From Lachnospiraceae bacterium (GTDB taxonomy: Bacteria > Bacillota > Clostridia > Lachnospirales > Lachnospiraceae): 64,000 bases of DNA. Positions 1 to 8,815 of the stretch are shown piece by piece (the stretch's first letter is position 1; each line of letters starts with the position of its first letter). The translations under genes were made by a program, and so were the position numbers. Below the pieces are notes generated by a model. That model was given only the letters and a program-made list of their open reading frames with translations, did not search any database and was not told the origin of the DNA. The stretch covers positions 90,197 through 154,196 of the forward strand of contig CAJTEM010000010.1 of assembly GCA_910575255.1 (NCBI GenBank). Direction: 5' to 3'.

Positions 1-3000
1 TCATTATTGACATACTGCAGCCCTACGTCAATGGCAGAGCGGGTGTCATTTTTCAGGACCTCCATCTGATAGCCGAAAGCCCTCATGGCAGGTTCTAAAA
101 GGTCAAAATGGATGGGCGACATCTGGGGACACAGCAGGGTATAATCCTTTTTCATCTCTCTGGTGAAAAGAACCCGGTTGTAGGAGCTGGATACCACATG
201 ACGTTCATAGTGCTTCTGACGGCGTACCCGAAGGGCAGCGATCAGGGAACGGATACGAATGCGGGCCGCGCCCAGGTTGTTCACCTCGTCAATCTTCAAT
301 ACGGTGTAAATCTTGTCGGAACTGGTCAGGATCTCCTGAACCTGATCCGTGGTTACGGCGTCTAAACCGCAGCCAAAGGAATTGAGCTGGATCAGGTCTA
401 AAAAATCGTTCTGCTTGACAACGGTTGCCGCCCGATACAGACGGGAATGGTACATCCACTGATCCGTGACCACCAGAGGTCTCTCGGCGTCTGCCAGATG
501 GGAGACGGAGTCCTCAGTCAGAACAGCCAGCCCGTAGGAGGTGATCAGCTCGGGAATTCCGTGGTGGATCTCCGGATCCACATGGTAGGGGCGTCCGGCC
601 AGCACAATGCCGTTCCGATTGTGTTTCTTCAGCCAGTCGATGGTCTCCTCTCCCTTTTTTTCCATGTCCCGGCGGGATTTGAGAAGCTCCTCCCAGCCGG
701 CGTGAGCTGCCTTTTGAATCTCCACAGAGGAAATTGCATATTCCTTTCCGATTTCCACAATCAGCTGCCGGGTCAGAATCTCTTCACTTGTGAAAGCCAG
801 GAAGGGATTCAGGAAATGAATGTGAAACTCAGCCAGCTCTTCTACGTTGTTCTTGATGTTTTCCGCATAAGAGGTGACCATGGGGCAGTTAAAATGGTTG
901 CCGGCCTTCGGGGTCTCATTCCGTTCGTAGGGAATGCAGGGATAGAAAATCTCCCGGATTCCCTGTTTGATGAGCCAGGAAATGTGGCCGTGTACCAGCT
1001 TGGCCGGGTAGCACTCGGACTCGCTGGGAATGGATTCGATCCCCAGCTCATAGATCTTTTTGGTGGACTGGGGGGACAGTATGACACGAAAACCCAGTTC
1101 CCGGAAGAATACTGCCCAGAAGGGAAAGTTTTCATACATGTTCAGTACCCGGGGGATTCCGATGGTTCCCCGGGGGGCGAGATCCGGAGTCAGAGGCTCG
1201 TAATCAAACATCCGGTGATATTTGTAATCAAACAGATTGGGAACTTCTTTTCGTGATTTCTCCTTTCCCAGCCCCCGCTCGCAGCGATTGCCGCTGACAT
1301 ACTGCCTGCCGCCTTCAAAGCGATTCACGGTCAGCACGCAGTGGTTGGTACAGCCCTTACAGCGGGTCATGGAGGTCTCGTACTGCAAAGAGACGATTTT
1401 GTCAAGTGCCATCATGGAGGTCTTTTTGGAGCAGTCGTGCCGCTCTCTGGCAATCAGCGCGGCTCCGAAGGCACCCATGATTCCGGCAATGTCCGGACGG
1501 ACGGCCTCACAGCCGGAGATCTTTTCAAAACTGCGCAGAACGGCGTCATTGTAAAAGGTGCCGCCCTGGACGACCACATGACTGCCAAGATCCGAGGCAT
1601 TGGTGATTTTGATGACCTTAAAAAGAGCATTTTTGATGACCGAATAGGCCAGCCCTGCGGAAATATCTGCCACAGAAGCCCCCTCTTTCTGTGCCTGCTT
1701 GACATTGGAGTTCATGAATACGGTGCAGCGGGTGCCCAAGTCCGTGGGATTTTCGGCAAAGAGCGCTGCTCTGGCGAAATCCTCCACCTGGTAGTTTAAG
1801 GATTTGGCAAAGGTCTCGATAAAGGAGCCGCAGCCGGAGGAGCAGGCTTCATTCAGCTGGACACTGTCCACAGTGCCGTCCTTGATCCGGATGCATTTCA
1901 TGTCCTGGCCGCCGATATCCAGGATGCAGTCTACTTCCGGATCGAAAAATGCCGCTGCATAGTAGTGGGAGATGGTTTCTACCTCGCCCTCGTCCAGCAG
2001 AAAAGCAGATTTTAACAAAGCCTCTCCATAGCCGGTAGAGCAGGACCAGGCTATTCTGGCTTTTGGGGGAAGCAGGGAGCGAATCTCCTTCATGGCGCGG
2101 ATAGCCGTGGCCAGGGGGCTTCCGTTGTTGTTGGAATAAAAGCGGTAAAGAAGGCTTCCGTCCTTTCCTACCAGAGCTGCCTTGGTGGTGGTGGAGCCGG
2201 CGTCAATGCCGAGATAGCAGTCCCCCTCATAAGACGAGAGGTCAGCGGTCTTGACATTGTGGCAGTTATGGCGCTCACAGAACCTGTCATAGTCTTCCCG
2301 GGATGAGAACAGAGGCTCCATCCGATTGATCTCTGCGTCCATACGGATACCGGCGCTTAAGCTGTGGATCATGTCGCTTAAAGAAAGAACCTCGCCTTCT
2401 GCGTTCATGGCGGCGCCTATGGCCGCAAACAGATGGGAATGCTTTGGTGCGATGGTATGCTCTTTATCCAGATTCAGGGTGCGGGCAAAGGCGCGGCGAA
2501 GCTGGGGCAGAAAGTGAAGGGGGCCTCCCAAGAAGGCAACCGTCCCCCGGATGGGCTTGCCGCAGGCCAGGCCACTGATAGTCTGGTTGACCACAGCCTG
2601 AAAAATAGAAGCAGCCAGGTCTTCCCTGGTGGCGCCTTCATTGATCAGCGGCTGGATATCTGATTTGGCAAATACGCCGCATCGGGCCGCGATCGGATAG
2701 ATCATCTGATAATTTTCGGCATACTGATTAAGCCCTGTGGCGTCGGTCTGCAAAAGAGCGGCCATCTGGTCAATGAAGGAGCCGGTGCCGCCGGCGCAGA
2801 TGCCGTTCATGCGCTGGTCAATGCCGCCGGTAAAGTAGATGATCTTGGCGTCCTCACCGCCCAGTTCAATGGCCACATCCGTCTGGGGCGCCTCGGCCTT
2901 TAAGGCAGTGGCGACCGCCACCACCTCCTGGGTGAAAGGGATATGTAAATGTCTGGAAAGTGTCAGTCCGCCGGAGCCGGTGATGCCGGGACGTATCCGG

Positions 3001-3173
3001 ATCTCGCCCAGCTGCTCGCGGGCCCGGGACAGCAAGAGCGCGAGAGTCTCCTGAATGTTGGCGTAGTGCCGTTCATAATCAGAAAAAACGATACGCTCCT
3101 TTTGCATGACAGCGATTTTCACTGTGGTGGAGCCGATATCAATACCTAACGTTTCCGTACTGTGTAGATTCAT
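1..3173 (-). CDS. Acyl-CoA dehydratase activase-like protein (BadF/BadG/HgdC family plus DUF2229 region), C-terminus beyond window
   Basis: The frame is open from an ATG at 3173 to the left edge, about 1057 residues, so the C-terminus is missing; family members usually run to about 1400. Two ASKHA ATPase modules are visible. The first begins with [12 protein letters not shown] near residue 10 and has [11 protein letters not shown] near 123. The second begins with [12 protein letters not shown] near 319 and has [11 protein letters not shown] near 438. A cysteine cluster, CKGCTNHC, lies near 603, and a DUF2229-like region follows with [12 protein letters not shown] near 865. In this family the ATPase modules drive electrons into a [4Fe-4S] protein that reduces 2-hydroxyacyl-CoA dehydratases or benzoyl-CoA reductase-like enzymes. 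The substrate of this fused form is not known. An AAGGAGG lies 19 nt upstream of the ATG, a long spacing; a GGGAA-A-TTCCC inverted repeat (3180-3190) sits between them and could shorten the effective distance. I see no better start. Confidence 0.88.
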   Translation of the reverse strand, partial: MNLHSTETLGIDIGSTTVKIAVMQKERIVFSDYERHYANIQETLALLLSRAREQLGEIRIRPGITGSGGLTLSRHLHIPFTQEVVAVATALKAEAPQTDVAIELGGEDAKIIYFTGGIDQRMNGICAGGTGSFIDQMAALLQTDATGLNQYAENYQMIYPIAARCGVFAKSDIQPLINEGATREDLAASIFQAVVNQTISGLACGKPIRGTVAFLGGPLHFLPQLRRAFARTLNLDKEHTIAPKHSHLFAAIGAAMNAEGEVLSLSDMIHSLSAGIRMDAEINRMEPLFSSREDYDRFCERHNCHNVKTADLSSYEGDCYLGIDAGSTTTKAALVGKDGSLLYRFYSNNNGSPLATAIRAMKEIRSLLPPKARIAWSCSTGYGEALLKSAFLLDEGEVETISHYYAAAFFDPEVDCILDIGGQDMKCIRIKDGTVDSVQLNEACSSGCGSFIETFAKSLNYQVEDFARAALFAENPTDLGTRCTVFMNSNVKQAQKEGASVADISAGLAYSVIKNALFKVIKITNASDLGSHVVVQGGTFYNDAVLRSFEKISGCEAVRPDIAGIMGAFGAALIARERHDCSKKTSMMALDKIVSLQYETSMTRCKGCTNHCVLTVNRFEGGRQYVSGNRCERGLGKEKSRKEVPNLFDYKYHRMFDYEPLTPDLAPRGTIGIPRVLNMYENFPFWAVFFRELGFRVILSPQSTKKIYELGIESIPSESECYPAKLVHGHISWLIKQGIREIFYPCIPYERNETPKAGNHFNCPMVTSYAENIKNNVEELAEFHIHFLNPFLAFTSEEILTRQLIVEIGKEYAISSVEIQKAAHAGWEELLKSRRDMEKKGEETIDWLKKHNRNGIVLAGRPYHVDPEIHHGIPELITSYGLAVLTEDSVSHLADAERPLVVTDQWMYHSRLYRAATVVKQNDFLDLIQLNSFGCGLDAVTTDQVQEILTSSDKIYTVLKIDEVNNLGAARIRIRSLIAALRVRRQKHYERHVVSSSYNRVLFTREMKKDYTLLCPQMSPIHFDLLEPAMRAFGYQMEVLKNDTRSAIDVGLQYVNN

Positions 3174-3359
3174 ATCTGCGGGAAATTCCCTGCCTCCTTA
3201 TCTTTCCGTTGCGGTTTTACCGCTGAAATATTTGTATCAATGGAAATAATTTCTCCATGCAGCAAAAAGAATGCAACGATACTTTAACATAAAATCTGAA
3301 GGAATACAATTTTATGAGGCGTAAAAAAAAGGTTAAGAAATAATAATCCCCTAATCTGT

Positions 3360-3388
3360 TTGACAAACCGACCCTCAGAAATTATAAT
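3360..3388 (+). promoter_or_regulatory. Consensus vegetative promoter upstream of corA
   Basis: TTGACA (3360-3365) and TATAAT (3383-3388) are separated by 17 bp, a perfect sigma-A match. Transcription should start near 3395, giving a leader of about 290 nt before corA that contains a small ORF with an ideal ribosome site. The rest of the 3174-3360 gap is AT-rich, and I see nothing else firm in it. Confidence 0.8.
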
Positions 3389-3428
3389 GTGGATGGAGAG
3401 AAAATTCAGAAAAAAGGAGGCGACAGGA

Positions 3429-3542
3429 ATGGATGGTGGTTCGGCATACCACATAGACACCGATGATGTACGAAAGCGGAAGCCTGCACTGCCGTTTCCG
3501 GGAATCGGGTGTATTTTCTTTCAGAGGGTCTGTTTTGTCTGA
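3429..3542 (+). CDS. Possible 37-residue leader peptide upstream of corA
   Basis: An ATG at 3429 has AAGGAGG (3414-3420) exactly 8 nt upstream and lies about 35 nt after the predicted transcription start of a perfect promoter. The frame encodes 37 residues with a basic, proline-containing middle (RKRKPALPFPG) and a hydrophobic C-terminus (CIFFQRVCFV). It ends 143 nt before corA. I recognise no family. It could be a regulatory leader peptide or a small membrane protein. Coding status rests only on signal strength and position. Confidence 0.4.
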   Translation: MDGGSAYHIDTDDVRKRKPALPFPGIGCIFFQRVCFV

Positions 3543-3685
3543 CGGCAAGGGAACTGTGGGATGAAGAGGACAGTGAGAGAAGGAGGATACCTTTGGTTTT
3601 TCGGGCCTTTCCAGGTGCAGTGCGGGTTTTCAATGCCTGAATTTTGAGTGGTGCCGGGAATGGTGCCAGGGAAAGGAGAAAAGCC

Positions 3686-4627
3686 ATGATTCGTATTTTT
3701 AAGACAGAAGAGGGAACCATCCACCAGAAGGATGAGGCAGAGAGCGGATGCTGGATTGCACTGACAGACCCTACGGCTACGGAGATTCTGGAGATTGCCG
3801 AAAAGTATGAGATCGATCCGGATCACTTAAAGGCGCCGCTGGATGAAGAGGAGCGTTCCCGTATTGAGAGTGAAGACCATTACAGTTTGATTCTGGTAGA
3901 CATTCCTGCCATTGAGGAGAGGAATGAGAAGGACTGGTATGTGACCATCCCCATGGGGATAATCATGACCGAGGATATGATTGTGACGGTATGTCTGGAG
4001 GACACGCCGGTGCTGACAGCCTTTATGGACGGGAGGGTGAGAGATTTTCACACCTATATGAAGACCCGGTTCATTCTGCAGATCCTGTATAAGAGCGCGT
4101 CTCTGTATCTGCAGTATCTGCGGATCATTGACAAAAAGAGCGAGGTGGTGGAGCGGGAGCTGCATAAGTCCCAGAAGAACCGGGAGCTGATTGAGCTTCT
4201 GGAGCTGGAGAAGAGTCTGGTGTATTTTACTACCTCCCTGCGGTCCAATGAGGTGGTTTTTGAGAAGCTTTTAAAGAATGAGAAGATTAAAAAGTATCCG
4301 GAGGATACAGAGCTTTTAGAGGATGTTATCATCGAGAATAAGCAGGCCATGGAGATGGCCAATATCTACAGCGGTATTTTAAGCGGCACCATGGATGCCT
4401 TTGCTTCCGTGATTTCCAATAATCTGAATATCGTGATGAAATTTCTGGCAACGATTACGATTGTTATGTCGATTCCCACCATGGTGGCGAGCTTTTACGG
4501 CATGAATGTGAACCCTGCGGGGATGCCTTATGCCCAGAGCCTGTATGGATTCTGGATTGTGCTGGGGTTTGCGGTGGCGTTATCTCTCTTGGTGGCTCTG
4601 ATCTTCTCCAAGAAGAATTTGTTCTGA
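3686..4627 (+). CDS. corA: CorA-family divalent cation (Mg2+) transporter
   Basis: This 313-residue protein has the CorA layout: a large charged cytoplasmic N-terminal domain, long helices in the middle, and two C-terminal membrane segments. The signature YGMNVNP is in the loop after the first membrane helix. CorA proteins form pentameric channels for Mg2+ (also Co2+ or Ni2+) in the plasma membrane. The start is set at ATG 3686, preceded by GAAAGGAGA at 7 nt; the frame is open 14 codons further upstream, but that stretch has no ribosome site. The C-terminus KKNLF is typical of Firmicutes CorA. The gene is followed 14 nt later by a membrane protein gene, so they are probably co-transcribed from the promoter at 3360. 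The cation specificity is inferred from the family. Confidence 0.93.
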   Translation: MIRIFKTEEGTIHQKDEAESGCWIALTDPTATEILEIAEKYEIDPDHLKAPLDEEERSRIESEDHYSLILVDIPAIEERNEKDWYVTIPMGIIMTEDMIVTVCLEDTPVLTAFMDGRVRDFHTYMKTRFILQILYKSASLYLQYLRIIDKKSEVVERELHKSQKNRELIELLELEKSLVYFTTSLRSNEVVFEKLLKNEKIKKYPEDTELLEDVIIENKQAMEMANIYSGILSGTMDAFASVISNNLNIVMKFLATITIVMSIPTMVASFYGMNVNPAGMPYAQSLYGFWIVLGFAVALSLLVALIFSKKNLF

Positions 4628-4641
4628 AGAAAGGATTGCAG

Positions 4642-5508
4642 ATGAAGTTTTTTTATGAATTCGAGCGAAGATTTAACCGATACGCGATTCCCAATCTGAT
4701 GTACTATATCGTGATTCTGTATGCAGTAGGACTGGCAGTCTATGTGGTGAATCCTGTGATGTACTGGAGCATATACGGGAACTACCTGTGCCTCGACGGG
4801 AGGGCGCTTCTGCATGGACAGATCTGGCGGCTGGCGACTTTTTTAATCTTTCCGCCGTCTTTTGGCTCGTTCCGGTTTACCAGTGTGTTTTTTGGGATCA
4901 TCGCTCTGTTTATGTACCACAGCCTGGGTCAGACTCTGGAAAATGTGTGGGGTTCGTTCCGGTTTAACGTATTTTTCTTTATGGGAATGATCGCCCAGGC
5001 TCTGGCATGCCTGATCGGTTATGTGGTATTTAAGCAGAACTGGATGCTGACCACGGGATTTTTGAATTCTTCCGTTTTTCTTGCTTTTGCCATGTATTTT
5101 CCGGATGTACAGTTTCTTCTGTTTTTTGTATTGCCGGTTAAGGCAAAGTGGCTGGCAGTGGCAGAGTGTGCCGTGTATCTGTACAGCTTTGTGTTCGGGA
5201 GTGCGGCGGTTCGCTGCGAGCTGGTGGTTTCCCTGGCCAACATTCTGATTTTCTTTTTGCTGACCAGGAATTTCAAACGCTATGCGCCCAGGGAAGTACG
5301 CAGGAAGAACAATTTTAAAAAAGAAGTGAAAATGCATCCGAAGAGAGGAACTACCCGTCATCGCTGCGCAGTCTGTGGGCGCACAGAAGCGGACGGGGCG
5401 GATCTGGAGTTCCGCTACTGTTCCAAATGTGAAGGAAGCTATGAATACTGTAAGGAGCATTTATATACCCATAAGCATGTGATCAAAGAGGATGGCGGAC
5501 AGTCCTGA
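4642..5508 (+). CDS. Rhomboid-like multi-pass membrane protein with C-terminal zinc-ribbon-like tail
   Basis: The 288-residue product has about six hydrophobic segments, including GQIWRLATFLIFPPS, which resembles the rhomboid L1 loop. The helix that normally carries the GxSG nucleophile reads TTGFLNSSVFLAFAMYFPD, so the protease serine context is not intact and it is probably a pseudoprotease relative. After the last membrane segment come a basic linker and a cysteine/histidine tail with CAVCGR, CSKCEGSYEYC and HLYTHKH, which could bind zinc. The ATG at 4642 has GAAAGGA 7 nt upstream. It lies between corA and pyk on the same strand. I know of no assigned function for this family. Confidence 0.7.
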   Translation: MKFFYEFERRFNRYAIPNLMYYIVILYAVGLAVYVVNPVMYWSIYGNYLCLDGRALLHGQIWRLATFLIFPPSFGSFRFTSVFFGIIALFMYHSLGQTLENVWGSFRFNVFFFMGMIAQALACLIGYVVFKQNWMLTTGFLNSSVFLAFAMYFPDVQFLLFFVLPVKAKWLAVAECAVYLYSFVFGSAAVRCELVVSLANILIFFLLTRNFKRYAPREVRRKNNFKKEVKMHPKRGTTRHRCAVCGRTEADGADLEFRYCSKCEGSYEYCKEHLYTHKHVIKEDGGQS

Positions 5509-5583
5509 TGCAGACGGGAAACTGCTTTGGATAAAAGGAAGGAAAGAGAAGAACGGCTCAGGGGCCGGAAGATGGAGGAAGCT

Positions 5584-7020
5584 ATGAAAAAAACGAAAAT
5601 TATCTGTACCATGGGACCCAACAGTGATGACCGGGAGGTTATGAAAGCCCTGGTGCTGGGCGGGATGGATGTCGCCCGTTTCAACTTTTCTCATGGAACT
5701 TATGAAGAGCAGAAGGCAAGGCTGGATCTGCTGAAGTCGGTGCGTGAGGAACTGGATATCCCGGTGGCAGCGCTTCTGGATACCAAGGGACCGGAGATCC
5801 GTACCGGACTTTTAAAGGATGGGAATAAGGTGACGCTTGTGGAGGGGCAGGAATACATCCTGACCACACGTGACAGGGAGGGCGATGACCGGATCGGTCA
5901 TATCAACTATGATGGTCTGAATGAGGATGTGGAGCCGGGAAACCGGATCCTGATCGATGACGGTCTGATTGAGCTGCAGGTAGAGCGTGTGGATGGTCCG
6001 GATATCATCTGCAAAGTGATCAACGGCGGTGAGCTGGGACAGCGAAAGGGTGTCAATGTACCGAATGTAAAGATAAAACTGCCGGCTCTGACCGATAAGG
6101 ATAAAGAGGATATCCGGTTTGGAATCGAACAGGGATTTGATTTTATTGCAGCATCCTTTGTACGGACGCCTGAGGCAGTTGAGGAGATCAAGGCCATATT
6201 GGCGGAGGCTGGTTCTTCCATGCAGGTGATCTCCAAGATCGAGAACGCCGAAGGACTGGAGAATCTGGATGCGATTATTGCCGTGAGTGACGGGATCATG
6301 GTGGCCCGGGGAGATCTGGGGGTAGAGATTCCGGCAGAGCAGGTTCCCCATATCCAGAAGAAGATCATTCAGAAGTGTAATATTGCCTGTAAAACCGTTA
6401 TCACGGCGACTCAGATGCTGGATTCCATGATCCGTAATCCCCGTCCCACCCGGGCGGAAGTGACGGATGTGGCTAATGCGGTCTACGACGGTACGGATGT
6501 GGTGATGTTGTCAGGAGAGACGGCGGCCGGCAGATATCCGGTGGAAGCGCTCAGAATGATGGTGCAGATCTGTGAGGCATCGGAGAAATACCTGGATACG
6601 GCCGCTTATCGCCAGAGAAGAGTGTCCATAGAGAATCAGACGAATATTTCCAACGCTGTGTGTTATTCCACGGTATCCACTGCCTATGATCTGAATGCCA
6701 AGGTGATTATTGCACCGAGTATAACCGGGTATACGACCCGTCAGCTGTCCAAGTGGAGACCAGGCGCTCAGGTGATCGGACTTTCGCCCAGTGCGTCGGC
6801 TGTCCGGCAGATGCAGATTTACTGGGGAGTGAAGCCGTACCAGGCCAGACGGGCAGAGTCTACCGATTTGCTGATCGAATCGTCTCTGGATCTTTTAAAA
6901 GAAAAGGGTGTGATCGAGGATGGGGATATTGTGGTAGTTACTGCCGGAGTGGTGGATCGGATCAGCCGTAACCGGCCGGCGACCCATACCAATATTATGC
7001 GTGTCATTGAAGTGGATTAA
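5584..7020 (+). CDS. pyk: Pyruvate kinase
   Basis: This enzyme converts phosphoenolpyruvate and ADP to pyruvate and ATP, the last step of glycolysis. The 478-residue protein shows KTKIICTMGP at the start, RFNFSHGTYEEQ, the catalytic EIRTGLLKDG region, the MVARGDLGVEIP metal/substrate loop and MLSGETAAGRYPVEA. The C-terminal domain ends near the usual position, and the extra PEP-utiliser domain found in some Bacillus enzymes is absent. Start ATG 5584 is preceded by GGAGGA; an in-frame ATG at 5572 overlaps that ribosome site and is less likely. It sits 75 bp after the rhomboid-like gene and 54 bp before lysA. Confidence 0.96.
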   Translation: MKKTKIICTMGPNSDDREVMKALVLGGMDVARFNFSHGTYEEQKARLDLLKSVREELDIPVAALLDTKGPEIRTGLLKDGNKVTLVEGQEYILTTRDREGDDRIGHINYDGLNEDVEPGNRILIDDGLIELQVERVDGPDIICKVINGGELGQRKGVNVPNVKIKLPALTDKDKEDIRFGIEQGFDFIAASFVRTPEAVEEIKAILAEAGSSMQVISKIENAEGLENLDAIIAVSDGIMVARGDLGVEIPAEQVPHIQKKIIQKCNIACKTVITATQMLDSMIRNPRPTRAEVTDVANAVYDGTDVVMLSGETAAGRYPVEALRMMVQICEASEKYLDTAAYRQRRVSIENQTNISNAVCYSTVSTAYDLNAKVIIAPSITGYTTRQLSKWRPGAQVIGLSPSASAVRQMQIYWGVKPYQARRAESTDLLIESSLDLLKEKGVIEDGDIVVVTAGVVDRISRNRPATHTNIMRVIEVD

Positions 7021-7074
7021 GACCAGAAGGCAATGCTGTACTAGGAAAATTCAGACAAAAGACAATAGAGGAGA

Positions 7075-8352
7075 ATGACCAACGTGGAAAAGAAACCATT
7101 TGTGACAAAGGAGCAATTAGAGGAGATTATAAAGCAGCATCCGACCCCGTTTCATCTGTATGATGAGAAGGGGATCCGGGAGAATGCGGCGCGGCTTGCA
7201 GAGGCATTTGCCTGGAATAAGGGATATCGGGAGTATTTTGCAGTGAAGGCAACCCCTAATCCGTATCTGTTAAAGATTTTGAAGGAATGCGGGTGCGGTA
7301 CGGACTGTTCTTCTGCCACGGAGCTGATGCTTTCGGATGCTGTGGGCTTATCGGGGCATGAGATCATGTTCTCCTCCAATGATACGCCGGAGGGAGAGTT
7401 CAAGTTGGCAGACGATCTGGGAGGAATCATCAATCTGGATGATATTACTCATATTCCATGGGTAGAGCGGGAGCTGGGAAGGATTCCTGAGACCATCAGC
7501 TGCCGATATAATCCAGGCGGTCTTTTTCAGATCAGCAACAGTATTATGGATAATCCCGGGGATGCAAAATACGGTATGACTACAGAGCAGATGTTTGAGG
7601 CATTCCGGATCCTCAAGTCAAAAGGAGCCAGAGAATTCGGCATTCACGCATTCCTGGCCAGCAATACGGTGACAAATGAATATTATCCAGTGCTGGCGAA
7701 GATTCTTTTTGAGGTGGCTGTGCGGCTTCATGAGGAGACGGGGGTTCATATTGGCTTTATCAATCTGTCCGGAGGAATCGGGGTGCCCTACCGGCCGGAT
7801 CAGGAGCCGAACGATATCATGGCAATCGGAGAGGGTGTACGAAAGGTATATGAGGAGGTGCTGGTTCCGGCCGGGATGGGAGATGTGGCGATCTATACGG
7901 AGCTGGGGCGGTTTATGCTGGCGCCTTACGGATGCCTGGTGTCAAAGGTGATTCATGAGAAGCATACGCATAAGGAGTATATCGGGCTGGATGCCTGTGC
8001 AGTGAATCTGATGCGGCCGGCCATGTATGGGGCTTATCATCACATTACGGTGATGGGCAAGGAGGAAAAGCCCTGCGATCATAAGTATGATGTGGTGGGA
8101 TCCCTTTGTGAGAACAATGATAAGTTTGCCATTGACCGGATGCTGCCGGAGATTGAGATCGGAGATCTTTTGGTGATTCATGACACCGGAGCCCACGGAT
8201 TTTCCATGGGATATAATTATAATGGAAAGCTGCGTTCGGCAGAGCTTTTGCTGAAGGAGGATCAGACCGTGCAGCAGATCCGCAGGGCAGAGACGCCGCA
8301 GGATTATTTTGCCACACTGGACGGATGTGAGATGATGAAAAAGTATCTGTGA
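7075..8352 (+). CDS. lysA: Diaminopimelate decarboxylase
   Basis: A PLP-dependent fold-III decarboxylase that makes L-lysine from meso-diaminopimelate. Length is 425 residues. Visible motifs are the PLP lysine in YFAVKATPN, the glycine-rich phosphate loop NLSGGIGVPY, the ELGRFMLAPYG segment, CENNDKF (equivalent to the CESGD substrate loop of other family members) and the C-terminal GAHGFSMGYNYN. The CENND loop and rather long N-terminus suggest the clostridial sub-branch; a related carboxynorspermidine-type decarboxylase is less likely. ATG 7075 follows AGAGGAGA. It is the last gene before a strong terminator. Confidence 0.9.
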   Translation: MTNVEKKPFVTKEQLEEIIKQHPTPFHLYDEKGIRENAARLAEAFAWNKGYREYFAVKATPNPYLLKILKECGCGTDCSSATELMLSDAVGLSGHEIMFSSNDTPEGEFKLADDLGGIINLDDITHIPWVERELGRIPETISCRYNPGGLFQISNSIMDNPGDAKYGMTTEQMFEAFRILKSKGAREFGIHAFLASNTVTNEYYPVLAKILFEVAVRLHEETGVHIGFINLSGGIGVPYRPDQEPNDIMAIGEGVRKVYEEVLVPAGMGDVAIYTELGRFMLAPYGCLVSKVIHEKHTHKEYIGLDACAVNLMRPAMYGAYHHITVMGKEEKPCDHKYDVVGSLCENNDKFAIDRMLPEIEIGDLLVIHDTGAHGFSMGYNYNGKLRSAELLLKEDQTVQQIRRAETPQDYFATLDGCEMMKKYL

Positions 8353-8371
8353 GAAAAGCAGGGCAGGAATC

Positions 8372-8423
8372 AAAAAGAGAACAGACGAAACCAGACAAAG
8401 CGGTTTCGGACTGTTCTCTTTTT
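8372..8423 (+). terminator. Strong, probably bidirectional terminator after lysA
   Basis: The outer stem AAAAAGAGAACAG (8372-8384) pairs with CTGTTCTCTTTTT (8411-8423), and an inner stem CGAAACC/GGTTTCG (8386-8392/8402-8408) extends it. A-tract and T-tract flank the hairpin, so it could also stop transcription arriving from the ychF side. Confidence 0.92.
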
Positions 8424-8440
8424 AAACACACTTGAAACGA

Positions 8441-8529
8441 AATGACATGAGGATTGCGGGAGCACAAAGTGCGGAGCAATCCGGTATCAGAGGGGTCAAA
8501 AGACCTTTTGACCCCAACATCATGACATT
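8441..8529. repeat. Palindromic repeat, family B, complete copy
   Basis: The 89-bp unit begins AATGACATGA and ends TCATGACATT (inverse complement with one mismatch). It contains a hairpin GGATTGC...GCAATCC and a second hairpin GGGGTCAAAA-GACC-TTTTGACCCC. Positions 8447-8502 (56 bp) recur without change at 40705-40760. It lies between the lysA terminator and attL, so it is host sequence that preceded the element. Confidence 0.85.
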
Positions 8530-8532
8530 GGT

Positions 8533-8552
8533 TCAGACGTTAAACCGGAACA
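8533..8552. other. attL of the integrative element
   Basis: TCAGACGTTAAACCGGAACA matches 16620-16639 in 19 of 20 positions (C versus T at position 13). The right copy encodes, in reverse complement, the last codons of ychF plus its stop. Homology stops right after the 20 bp, as expected of an attachment core. Confidence 0.87.
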
Positions 8553-8660
8553 CTATAAACCGAACTTTCATCATGTCTATACAGTTCCGTCCTTTCACAT
8601 TAAGTTGAATTTCTTCTACTTTACCAGTTCAATATATACCATAAAATCCAGATTGCGTCA

Positions 8661-8737
8661 AGGGGTTAGGGGTGATGGTAGGGGTTCAAAGCCTGTTTGG
8701 GAAACCTTGTTAATTACAGGCGGCGAACCCCTATAAT
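8661..8737. promoter_or_regulatory. Probable integrase arm-type sites overlapping a rep promoter
   Basis: Copies of (T/A)AGGGGTT occur at 8661-8667, 8667-8674 (TAGGGGTG) and 8679-8687 (TAGGGGTTC), and inverted at 8725-8733. The same motif occurs twice at the other end of the element (16527-16546), where arm sites are expected. A possible promoter for rep, TTAATT-16 bp-TATAAT (8710-8715, 8732-8737), overlaps the inverted copy, so integrase or excisionase binding could compete with rep transcription. Function is inferred. The rest of the 8553-8815 gap shows nothing else firm. Confidence 0.5.
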
Positions 8738-8815
8738 AATTATCTATTCTCTATTAGAGTTAAGCGTACTAAAACAAAAAGGATATAGAAAAAAGGGAAC
8801 GGAGGGAATGTAAAC

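Noticed and set aside
447..1256. 269-codon plus-strand ORF
   Set aside because: It is a shadow of the long minus-strand activase frame, whose ASKHA and cysteine motifs are clear; no ribosome site or recognisable product.
3395..3685. M-box (Mg2+) riboswitch in the corA leader
   Set aside because: I looked for the conserved GGTGAGGC-type and GATACGCTGCTGCCC-type M-box segments and found neither; the leader instead holds a small ORF.
8451..8510. tRNA-like fold at the element's left junction
   Set aside because: The hairpins belong to repeat family B; there is no anticodon arm, T-loop motif or CCA-like acceptor, and the attachment core maps to ychF instead.
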